Origin: Methanobacteriota archaeon
GTDB taxonomy: Archaea > Thermoplasmatota > Poseidoniia > Poseidoniales > Poseidoniaceae
DNA length: 6,005 nt
NCBI GenBank assembly: GCA_002701145.1
Contig: PAEE01000072.1
Span: forward strand, 1 to 6,005
Direction of reading: 5' to 3'
In this document: positions 1 to 5,827 of the stretch, piece after piece
Numbering within the stretch: the stretch's first letter is position 1
How the letters are laid out: every line of letters begins with the position of its first letter
The notes under the pieces: generated by a model
Database searches by the model: none
Seen by the model: the letters and a program-made list of their open reading frames with translations, nothing else
Told to the model about the DNA's origin: nothing
Made by a program: the position numbers and the translations under genes

Positions 1-496
1 GGTAGTCACTGTAGGACCAAGAGCGCGTAACGATGGAATAACACCACCTGAAGGTTATGCTACATCACCAGTAGACAGAGGAGGAGGCTTGACTTGGCAC
101 GGACCTGGACAGTTGGTAGTTTATCCGATAATCAAATGGGATTTAGAGGGTGAATCAAATGTTAAATCTGTAATCTCAATTCTAGAGGAATGGGTCATTA
201 CATCACTAGGACAATTAGGAGTTAAAGGCAGAAGAGACGACAGAATGCAAGGTGTTTGGGTAGGAAATAACAAGATTTGCTCAATAGGCCTTTCTTTTCT
301 TAGATGGACCAGTCGCCACGGTTTAACGATAAACTACAATACGCCGCCCGGAAGAGTAGAAATGGTCAGCGGATGCGGACTTGAAGAAGATACTACTACC
401 AGTTTGAAAGCACTTGGACATGATTTTTCAAAGCAAACTATACTAGATTCTTTGACTTCAAATATCGATTGTCTGTCAAGAGAATTATCTAAATGA
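1..496 (+). CDS. lipB: Octanoyl-[ACP]:protein N-octanoyltransferase (LipB), 5' partial
   Basis: LipB moves the octanoyl group from acyl carrier protein to the lipoyl-domain lysine of 2-oxoacid dehydrogenase or glycine-cleavage proteins; LipA then inserts sulfur. The frame is open from the window edge (first full codon at base 2) and ends in TGA at 494-496, giving 164 visible residues. The family is usually about 210-230 residues, so roughly 50 N-terminal residues lie outside. The signature DRGGGLTWHGPGQLVVYP spans about 74-142. The catalytic lysine sits in NNKICSIGL (AAG at 272-274) and the catalytic cysteine in VSGCGLEE (TGC at 374-376), equivalent to E. coli Lys135 and Cys169, so the enzyme looks intact. 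The R-x-HG-L-x-IN stretch after the lysine also fits. A TTG at 89 must not be taken as the start, because the RGG motif lies upstream of it. LipB is of bacterial type and patchy in archaea, so old transfer is plausible (inference). Confidence 0.95.
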   Translation, partial: VVTVGPRARNDGITPPEGYATSPVDRGGGLTWHGPGQLVVYPIIKWDLEGESNVKSVISILEEWVITSLGQLGVKGRRDDRMQGVWVGNNKICSIGLSFLRWTSRHGLTINYNTPPGRVEMVSGCGLEEDTTTSLKALGHDFSKQTILDSLTSNIDCLSRELSK

Positions 497-756
497 CATG
501 AAGTCCACTAGATTTTATTTCATGCAGCATTCAGGACTCTCGATGTTGATACAGTAAAAATGACAGATACCATTGGAAAATACCACGGATTGCCATCATT
601 ACCAGGTTTTATGTTTGATTTGAGTGCGGGTTACTTGCTCAGTGCAATATGTTCTATAGACCATGATTCATTTGCTAAAGCATTAATGCCCTAGAGACTG
701 TAATTCGCACAGCCACGGACATAACTTGATACATGATTCCATACGAGAAATGAATC
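497..756. other. Gap between lipB and ubiX
   Basis: This 260-base gap is the loosest spacing in an otherwise tightly packed window. It contains one short open frame on the + strand, listed separately. CATGAAGT at 497-504 and ATTTCATG at 517-524 can pair as an 8-base stem with one G-T pair and a 12-base loop just after the lipB stop. The stem is weak and lacks a following T-run, so I do not call it a terminator. The promoter of the ubiX cluster should lie at the right end, since no other gap precedes these genes, but I see no clear TATA box or BRE. No tRNA-like or repeat structure is visible. Confidence 0.6.
560..694 (+). CDS. Doubtful small ORF, 44 codons, unknown
   Basis: An ATG at 560 opens 44 codons ending in TAG at 692-694. 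The frame stays open upstream to 512, just after a TAG at 509-511, so up to 60 codons lack a stop, but there is no ATG, GTG or TTG in that upstream part. Codon choice (GAT, GCA, CCA, GGA, TCA) resembles the neighbours, and the peptide has a mixed composition with a hydrophobic centre (FMFDLSAGYLLSAICSI). There is no Shine-Dalgarno motif before the ATG, and I recognise no family. It could be a genuine small protein, the remnant of a decayed gene that lost its start, or chance. No homology can be claimed from reading alone. Confidence 0.25.
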   Translation: MTDTIGKYHGLPSLPGFMFDLSAGYLLSAICSIDHDSFAKALMP

Positions 757-1323
757 ATGGGCGAGGTTGTATTGGTAATCTCTGGCGCTTCAGGCGCCGC
801 ATACGGAGTTCGTTTAGCCGAAATATTGGGCGAAGAGGCTCGTTTAGTCGTTACAGACTCAGGCAGACTTACTATGGCGCACGAATGTGAAGGCCTTACT
901 CCTGAATTATTAGTACAAAGAACAGGCTCAATACTCGAAGATAATGACGACATTGCTGCAAAGTCGGCATCCGGCTCAGCAGCAATCGATGCAGTGGTAA
1001 TTTGCCCATGTAGTGGTTCGACTATTGGTAAGTTAGCATCAGGAATTGGCGACAATTTAGCTACTCGCTCTGCAATAGTTGCAATGAAAGAAAGAAGGAA
1101 ACTGATTATCGTGCCACGCGAAGCACCTTACGCAACAGTTCACCTAGAAAATATGGCCAAATTGTCTAATTGGGGCACTATTGTAATCCCCGCATCACCT
1201 GGATTCTATAACCTTCCAAAAACAATGGACGATCTAATTGACTTTGTAGTAGCAAGAATTCTAGACCACCTCGGTAGAGACAACGAATTAACGAAGCGGT
1301 GGACCGGAGATGAGTTGCGATGA
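757..1323 (+). CDS. ubiX: Flavin prenyltransferase UbiX
   Basis: UbiX attaches a dimethylallyl group to reduced FMN, giving the prenylated FMN used by UbiD-family decarboxylases. The 188 residues match the normal size. Visible motifs are ISGASGAAYGVRL near the N-terminus (8-20, FMN/phosphate-binding loop), the CPCSGSTIGKLASGIGDNL segment at about 83-101, KERRKLIIVPREAP at 111-124, and PASPGFYN at 145-152. The start is secure because TGA at 751-753 is in frame two codons upstream. No Shine-Dalgarno motif is seen, so the gene may be leaderless and first in its transcript. Its TGA overlaps the next ATG by four bases. No ubiD lies in the window. In many archaea the UbiD partner is anhydromevalonate phosphate decarboxylase of the modified mevalonate route; UbiD enzymes of quinone synthesis are another use. 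Which one applies here is not shown. Confidence 0.95.
   Translation: MGEVVLVISGASGAAYGVRLAEILGEEARLVVTDSGRLTMAHECEGLTPELLVQRTGSILEDNDDIAAKSASGSAAIDAVVICPCSGSTIGKLASGIGDNLATRSAIVAMKERRKLIIVPREAPYATVHLENMAKLSNWGTIVIPASPGFYNLPKTMDDLIDFVVARILDHLGRDNELTKRWTGDELR
1306..1313 (+). promoter_or_regulatory. Ribosome binding site of the M28 peptidase gene
   Basis: GGAGATGA lies inside the end of ubiX, six bases before the ATG at 1320. It supports that start and independent re-initiation on a shared transcript. Confidence 0.7.
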
Positions 1324-2954
1324 GTTCTGATGCTGAAAATCCAGATGATTCTGATGTTATTTCGGCAGAAATAGTTGAAGATTGGGTTGAAGCAAACAAT
1401 AGAAGAACTGCTATCGAATTCTTACGCAGCACTACAGTGATGGCATCAATACTTACAGTTCTCTTCCTATCATCAACAATTCTTTACTTCATGTTAGATG
1501 AAGAACAGGTCGACTATGGCTCTTCAATGACATTCGACCAAGACAGAACTAGATCTTATGCCCAAGACTTAGTCAATTTGGGGCACCCTGAGTGGTTTGG
1601 CCGCATGAGTGGCTCCGTTGAGGAACAAGCTACCGCAGAGTACATTGCCAATTTGTTTGAAGAGTTAGGATACCAATCAACCCTACACACCTACGAAGTT
1701 CCAATGCACAGCATCAACAGTGAACCAAGTTTGAGAGTTTGTGCCCCAGGAACTGTTGGGTCATTTGGAGCAGCACCGTGTTCTCCAGCAGATATAGGTC
1801 AAGATATTACTACATTCAATCACAGAATGGATTACGTAATACAAGGTTTCTCAGGAGAATCATCAATTATGTTTGGGCAGGACATCGAAGTCGTACATTT
1901 AGGAAACGGCTCTGATGATGCACTCTGGGCATCGGCTGCAGGGAAGATTGGTTACGTTGAAGGAGGAGGCTCCAAGACAGGTAATACTTTCATCATGACC
2001 AGCGCTATAGAAAACGACCTTACGGCTGTCATCCGTGTAAACAAGGACTACAATTGTGGCATGATTGAAGGCAATGATTGCGTACCTATATTCAAAGGTA
2101 CAAACTATGATGCAATCGCTGCTGCTAACGGCGGAGGAGCGCCTTCCCAACTAGCGTTTATCGCAATGAGTAAAGATGCAGGAGAGATCTTGGAATCGGT
2201 TGTAATCAATGGCAGTGGAAGAATCGAGATGATAATCGACGTAACCAATGACCAGGAGCTGACAATTCGTGTACCGTGTGGAACTTACTACGGCGCCACT
2301 GATGAACTGGTAATCGCCGGAGGCCACCATGATACTGTCTATCACGCACAAGGTGCTGTTGATGATTCATCAGGTACTGCTTCAGTCTTAGAAATGGCCA
2401 CCATGTTTTCTGAATATATCACTGAAAATGGCCAGCCTGAGCGTACCATTAGATTCTGTACTTGGGGTGGAGAAGAAGAAGGACTGTGGGGTTCAACTGC
2501 ATATGTTGCTGAAATGAATCAAGAGTTGGCAGAAAATCTTCGCCTCTATATCAATCTAGACATGAACCATGTTGACATTGACCCTGCAAGAGGAAACTCC
2601 GTCACATTGTTTACTAACCATCCTGTCGACTATGAGCACATAAAGAGCCTTAGTGAAGAATATTTGGAAGACAACCCCGATATGGCTGAAAAGTATACAA
2701 TCAATCTAGGACTGTATGATGGCGAAAAGGGTGAGAGTAATGGAATGCCGTGTAATTCAGACCATTGCCCCTTCGTTTACGATTTAGATGGTGGCAATAC
2801 GATAGGAAGGGCTGCTGTATGCTATGGAAGTGGCTCATGGGAATACCACACCTACCTAGACGAAATGGATAGATTCAATGAGGAAAGTCTTGGAATCTCA
2901 ATTACGATATACAGTAATTACATGAAGTACCTCGCATGGAACTCTGAAGCATAA
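1320..2954 (+). CDS. Membrane-anchored M28 family zinc peptidase
   Basis: A 544-residue metallopeptidase of family M28 (aminopeptidase/carboxypeptidase type, two zinc ions). Residues 1-36 form an acidic tail with Arg28, Arg29 and Arg36 next to a single hydrophobic segment (about 38-59), followed by acidic DEEQVD. The positive-inside rule then places the N-terminus in the cytoplasm and the catalytic part outside. About 75-180 is the N-terminal part of the fold; about 185-310 resembles an inserted PA (protease-associated) domain, with GKIGYVEGG and TAVIRVN. The catalytic core shows GGHHD (His336, Asp338), AVDDSSG (bridging Asp348), GGEEEGLWGS (general base Glu385, zinc ligand Glu386), NLDM (Asp414), SDHCPF (481-482) and YHTYLDEMD (His510). 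All expected ligands are present. Nine cysteines outside the membrane could form disulfides. Likely role is digestion of external peptides for uptake; exact specificity (amino- or carboxypeptidase) cannot be read. Confidence 0.93.
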   Translation: MSSDAENPDDSDVISAEIVEDWVEANNRRTAIEFLRSTTVMASILTVLFLSSTILYFMLDEEQVDYGSSMTFDQDRTRSYAQDLVNLGHPEWFGRMSGSVEEQATAEYIANLFEELGYQSTLHTYEVPMHSINSEPSLRVCAPGTVGSFGAAPCSPADIGQDITTFNHRMDYVIQGFSGESSIMFGQDIEVVHLGNGSDDALWASAAGKIGYVEGGGSKTGNTFIMTSAIENDLTAVIRVNKDYNCGMIEGNDCVPIFKGTNYDAIAAANGGGAPSQLAFIAMSKDAGEILESVVINGSGRIEMIIDVTNDQELTIRVPCGTYYGATDELVIAGGHHDTVYHAQGAVDDSSGTASVLEMATMFSEYITENGQPERTIRFCTWGGEEEGLWGSTAYVAEMNQELAENLRLYINLDMNHVDIDPARGNSVTLFTNHPVDYEHIKSLSEEYLEDNPDMAEKYTINLGLYDGEKGESNGMPCNSDHCPFVYDLDGGNTIGRAAVCYGSGSWEYHTYLDEMDRFNEESLGISITIYSNYMKYLAWNSEA

Positions 2955-2959
2955 GGTGA
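2954..2959 (+). promoter_or_regulatory. Ribosome binding site deciding the parvulin start
   Basis: AGGTGA overlaps the M28 stop codon and lies five bases before ATG 2965. It favours that ATG over the in-frame GTG at 2956, which falls inside the motif itself. Confidence 0.65.
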
Positions 2960-2964
2960 ATGAA

Positions 2965-3252
2965 ATGGTAAATCCAAGCGCACATGCAAGCCACATACTT
3001 GTGAAAAGTAAAGGCGAAGCAACTCAATTAGCAATGAATATCAAGAAGTTCAAAGATTTTCAGAAGACTGCAAGGAAGAAATCAGACTGCCCATCTAGCC
3101 AGAAAGGAGGAGATTTGGGTTGGTTCCGCAAGGGACAAATGGTCCATGAGTTCGAACAAGCGGTATGGAATACTCCTTTGAAAACGGTATCAGAACCAGT
3201 AAAAACACAATTCGGATACCATTTAATTTGGGTTCATGAACGTGAGGAGTGA
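2965..3252 (+). CDS. Single-domain parvulin peptidyl-prolyl cis-trans isomerase
   Basis: A 95-residue protein that is one complete parvulin/rotamase domain, close in size and sequence pattern to E. coli PpiC (93 residues) and to the small archaeal parvulins. It speeds cis-trans isomerisation of X-Pro bonds in folding proteins. Visible signatures are HASHILVKS at 7-15, SDCPSSQKGGDLGWFRKGQMV at about 40-60, EFEQAV and TQFGYHLIWV (81-90). The active-site set His10, Cys42, Met59, Phe63 and His86 is complete. There is no signal peptide or membrane segment, so it should be cytosolic, unlike the SurA/PrsA type of exported foldase. The ATG at 2965 is chosen for its Shine-Dalgarno motif; GTG 2956 would add three residues. 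The gene starts ten bases after the M28 stop, and its own TGA sits in the leader of folB, so co-transcription is likely. Confidence 0.93.
   Translation: MVNPSAHASHILVKSKGEATQLAMNIKKFKDFQKTARKKSDCPSSQKGGDLGWFRKGQMVHEFEQAVWNTPLKTVSEPVKTQFGYHLIWVHEREE
3244..3249 (+). promoter_or_regulatory. Ribosome binding site likely deciding the folB start
   Basis: GAGGAG at the end of the parvulin gene is eight bases before TTG 3258. The alternative GTG at 3249 overlaps the motif and has none of its own further upstream. Confidence 0.5.
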
Positions 3253-3257
3253 TTGAC

Positions 3258-3617
3258 TTGGTCACACGAATTGGTCTCGAGTCATACGAAGTTATGGCTT
3301 GTCACGGGGCTTATGACTTCGAAAGAGAAAAAGATCAACCATTCATTATCTCAATCTGGGCTACATTATCACATGATGTGGAAGAAGACAACCTAGAACT
3401 AACCCTAAATTATGCAGATTTGCAATCCGCCGTAGACTCTGAAGTAGTAAATTCAAAACCTGTCAAGCTTATGGAAACGCTTTGCAAGATGCTGGTTGAC
3501 AAAATAAGCACCAACATAATCGTGCAATCAATATCCATTAGAATGGAAAAACCCGATGCACCATTCCCCCACCCTGGTGGATTGGCTGTTGTCGAACATG
3601 AATGGACGAGGGATTGA
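3258..3617 (+). CDS. folB: Dihydroneopterin aldolase FolB
   Basis: FolB cleaves 7,8-dihydroneopterin to 6-hydroxymethyl-dihydropterin and glycolaldehyde in folate (or archaeal pterin) synthesis, in the cytosol as a tunnel-shaped oligomer. With TTG 3258 as start the protein has 119 residues, normal for the family. Family pattern in order: GLESYEVMACHGAYDFE at 7-23 with catalytic-region Glu22, NYADL with Tyr52, LMETL with pterin-binding Glu73, and EKPDAPFPHPGG with catalytic Lys98. All match the S. aureus enzyme's key positions (Glu22, Tyr54, Glu74, Lys100) within a few residues. GTG 3249 gives three more residues and a GTGA overlap with the parvulin stop, but no ribosome site; the choice remains open. 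Many archaea use an unrelated aldolase (MptD), so this bacterial-type gene may be an old acquisition (inference). The last 16 bases may overlap the next gene. Confidence 0.9.
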   Translation: MVTRIGLESYEVMACHGAYDFEREKDQPFIISIWATLSHDVEEDNLELTLNYADLQSAVDSEVVNSKPVKLMETLCKMLVDKISTNIIVQSISIRMEKPDAPFPHPGGLAVVEHEWTRD

Positions 3618-4129
3618 AGGGCTTCCTCTTCACAGCACTCTTCATGACAGCCCCCTCTAGAGTCTTCGTACCCTCGGTTACCGAGGAAAGTGGAGGAGCT
3701 ATTGGCCTAGGTGTTTTCTCAAGCGAAGAGACTGCATGGAAGGTTCTTCGCCGGTTCTTAAGAAAATCACACTTGATGGCATTGAAACGTTCAGACATAG
3801 TGATTTGGGATGTTGACCAAATCGGTGAAGATGGAATGACGGTACTATCCAGTATGCACTGCCGTGACTGTCCGGTTTGCAAGAGAAGGACATTTTGGGT
3901 AGACCTCGATACATTTTCAGCAATGTGTACCGGTCAAGCATGCGAAGCATGGATTGAAGAATCTACTCACGAACCAGGAATCATCGACCTCGGCTGGCCA
4001 CCGATGCGTTTCTTGAAACAAGCTGAAACCTTAGAAGATGCAATTTCAGAATTAAATGAGATAGGCGCACAACTTGAAGCCGCTGGAAGGACACCTGAAA
4101 ACTCGATCACATCGATTCCAGAGGAATGA
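3602..4129 (+). CDS. Unrecognised protein with a five-cysteine, zinc-ribbon-like cluster
   Basis: I do not recognise this 175-residue protein. The N-terminal part (about 18-55) has a strand-like RVFVPSV, then IGLGVFSSEETAWKVLRRFL, a strand-turn-helix pattern seen in small alpha/beta domains. The centre holds HCRDCPVCKRR (Cys87, Cys90, Cys93) and MCTGQACEAW (Cys109, Cys114): CxxCxxC followed by CxxxxC, which could bind one zinc ion. The C-terminal part (about 139-162) is a likely amphipathic helix, EDAISELNEIGAQLEAAG. No signal peptide is evident. The start is uncertain: ATG 3602 overlaps folB by 16 bases; ATG 3644 (residue 15) leaves a 26-base gap and places RVFVPSV near the N-terminus. Neither has a Shine-Dalgarno motif. 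Its codon use resembles the neighbours and the frame is long, so it is very probably a real gene. The last 23 bases overlap argS on the other strand. Confidence 0.8.
   Translation: MDEGLKGFLFTALFMTAPSRVFVPSVTEESGGAIGLGVFSSEETAWKVLRRFLRKSHLMALKRSDIVIWDVDQIGEDGMTVLSSMHCRDCPVCKRRTFWVDLDTFSAMCTGQACEAWIEESTHEPGIIDLGWPPMRFLKQAETLEDAISELNEIGAQLEAAGRTPENSITSIPEE
4107..4129. other. Convergent 3' overlap of argS and the cysteine-cluster gene
   Basis: The + strand gene ends in TGA at 4127-4129 and argS on the minus strand ends in TGA at 4107-4109, so 23 bases code on both strands. The argS end is typical of the family, so the overlap is not a frameshift artefact on that side. There is no room for a separate terminator between the two units; transcripts must end inside the opposing gene. 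Confidence 0.85.
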
Positions 4130-5816
4130 TTCCTACACCAATCATTCCTATACGAAGTAATTCTCTGGCTTTTTCACTTACAGCGAAGTTGAATTCATTA
4201 ACCACGCCATCGGTAATTACGTGGCAGTCACGGTAGAATGAATTGTATGCAGTAGCAAGTTCAAGCAAGTAAAGTGCAAATGCATGAGGTTTGTTTTCGT
4301 TAACCGATTGAGAAACCTTGTCAACAAAACATGCCATTACTCTCATCAATTGATGCATGGCAGGAGGAATCTCACCAGTACTATCTGGAATAGAATCTCT
4401 CCCAACCCTACTGGCAATAGAACAAGCGCGAGTGTGCGAATACATCACAAATGGTGCACTTTCACCTTCGAATGAAAGTGCCTCTTCCCAGCGGAAAGTA
4501 AAGCCCTTGTCCGGACTGACTTTAGTGATGTTAAATCGAACAGCAGAAACGCCTACTGCTTCTGCAATCTTAGCCACTTCATCTTCACCAAGGTCGGTTC
4601 TCAACTCCCTAACTACAGATGCTGCTTGAGCTTGTGCCTCCTCGAGTAAATCGTCCATGAAGACTACATTTCCTTTCCTTGTACTCATCTTGCCTTCTGG
4701 CAGTTTAATGAATGCATAAAACATGACATCTGGGACCTTTTCACCCAGTTCTTGCAAAGTCAGTCCTACCTGTTTGGCTTGCAATTTATGATCCTCACCA
4801 AGTACATTGATTAATTCATCACATTGTTGCCATTTCCACATATGATATGCTATATCTCTAGTAGCATAGAGAGATGAGCCATCTCCTCTTCTATAGAAGA
4901 AATCTGTTTTGCCTTTCAGACCTCTTTGACCTAGATCTAAAAAGTGCGCACCATTATCTGCAGAATCGTGAATCTCAAGACTGGAAAGCCTATCCATCAA
5001 TGCTGATACTGTACCATCTACGACAAACTTAGATTCCTTGGTAAATGTATCAAACTCAATCCCTAACCTCGAAAGAGTCTCCAACATCCCATCGAGAACT
5101 GGTTGGTAAGCACCCTCAAATTGCTTCAATACCGAATCATCACCATGTTCAGATGCATGAACTAATTTGCTAATTTCATCTTCAATTTCTTGACTGCCTT
5201 CTGAACGTTTAGCCTGGGCAGCCTGATACCAGCGAACCGTTTCATGGTCCGCTTTACCATTCCACTTCGGATTGATGTCATCCTTGTCATCAAGAATCGA
5301 GTCAACTTCTTCTTTCGAAAGATTGGCTAATGCCCAAGCGAGCACTCCGACTTGCTTACCCATGTCATCAACATAATATTCAGCACGCACCGTATTGCCA
5401 TAAAGGCGGTTCAAGCGAACTAATGTATCCCCTAAGATTGCATTTCGGGCTCTCCCTACATGGAAAGGACCATTTGGATTAGCACTGGTATGTTCGATTA
5501 GTACATCTTTACTTCCTGGCATTTCGATTCCAGACATCACTTTACCAGCTAGCCAATTGGATTCTGCCTTGAAGTTCAGATAGCCACCTGCTGCTTTAAC
5601 TTCGAAATTCCCTGATAGAGTTGAGGCTAATTCTTCGGCAATATCTGCAGGATTGCGTCCTAATTGTTTTGCAAAAGGAAAACATGGCAGAGATAAATCA
5701 CCCTGGTCTCTTTCTCGACTAACTCCCAAAGCATTCTTCCAAAAATCACCGGATACACCGATATCTGCAAGGGCTACTTCCAGAGATGGCTCAACTATGT
5801 CACGTAAGATATTCAT
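4107..5816 (-). CDS. argS: Arginyl-tRNA synthetase
   Basis: ArgS charges tRNA-Arg with arginine using ATP (class I synthetase, cytosol). The complete 569-residue protein has normal length. Domains in order: the N-terminal ArgRS additional domain (about 5-84) that contacts the tRNA D-loop; the Rossmann catalytic core with HTSANPNGPFHVGRARN at 109-125 (HVGR is the HIGH motif); LYATRDIAYH at 316-325 and LGEDHKLQ at 339-346; GKMSTRKG at 375-382 (KMSKS-loop counterpart); and the DALR-type helical anticodon-binding domain from about 455 to the end. The C-terminus IGVGI-type ending (VGIIPLESM) is typical, so the stop is authentic. The start is fixed by an in-frame TAA immediately before the ATG. It lies nine bases after prf1 and probably shares its transcript, an arrangement I recall from other Euryarchaeota. 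Confidence 0.97.
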   Translation of the reverse strand: MNILRDIVEPSLEVALADIGVSGDFWKNALGVSRERDQGDLSLPCFPFAKQLGRNPADIAEELASTLSGNFEVKAAGGYLNFKAESNWLAGKVMSGIEMPGSKDVLIEHTSANPNGPFHVGRARNAILGDTLVRLNRLYGNTVRAEYYVDDMGKQVGVLAWALANLSKEEVDSILDDKDDINPKWNGKADHETVRWYQAAQAKRSEGSQEIEDEISKLVHASEHGDDSVLKQFEGAYQPVLDGMLETLSRLGIEFDTFTKESKFVVDGTVSALMDRLSSLEIHDSADNGAHFLDLGQRGLKGKTDFFYRRGDGSSLYATRDIAYHMWKWQQCDELINVLGEDHKLQAKQVGLTLQELGEKVPDVMFYAFIKLPEGKMSTRKGNVVFMDDLLEEAQAQAASVVRELRTDLGEDEVAKIAEAVGVSAVRFNITKVSPDKGFTFRWEEALSFEGESAPFVMYSHTRACSIASRVGRDSIPDSTGEIPPAMHQLMRVMACFVDKVSQSVNENKPHAFALYLLELATAYNSFYRDCHVITDGVVNEFNFAVSEKARELLRIGMIGVGIIPLESM

Positions 5817-5822
5817 TTACAG

Positions 5823-5827
5823 ACCTC
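5823..5827 (-). promoter_or_regulatory. Ribosome binding site of argS
   Basis: On the minus strand GAGGT overlaps the prf1 stop codon (TGA at 5826-5828) and is six bases before the argS ATG at 5814-5816, consistent with coupled translation of prf1 and argS. Confidence 0.65.

Noticed and set aside
89..496. lipB starting at TTG 89 as a complete 135-residue gene
   Set aside because: The frame is open to the window edge and the conserved DRGGG motif lies upstream of TTG 89, so this is an internal codon of a gene cut by the edge.
497..524. Hairpin after lipB (CATGAAGT pairing with ATTTCATG) as a terminator
   Set aside because: Only eight pairs including one G-T, a 12-base loop and no T-run after the stem; archaeal termination normally relies on T-rich tracts. 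Probably chance.
725..735. TATA-like CTTGATACATG about 26 bases before the ubiX ATG
   Set aside because: The position would suit a leaderless archaeal promoter, but the match to a TATA box is poor and no BRE is visible, so I do not list it as a promoter.
788..800. Inverted GGCGC...GCGCC-like sequence near the ubiX start
   Set aside because: It is explained by codons for the conserved GASGA loop of UbiX.
675..1055. 126-codon open frame on the minus strand
   Set aside because: It lies antisense to ubiX, which has full family motifs; the minus-strand translation is serine/alanine-rich with no recognisable pattern.
3538..3950. Two minus-strand open frames over the folB/cysteine-cluster junction
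   Set aside because: They overlap real + strand coding sequence and each other, lack ribosome sites and show no family-like sequence.
4284..4629. Two + strand open frames inside argS
   Set aside because: Antisense to the conserved ArgS anticodon-binding and core regions; no independent coding evidence.
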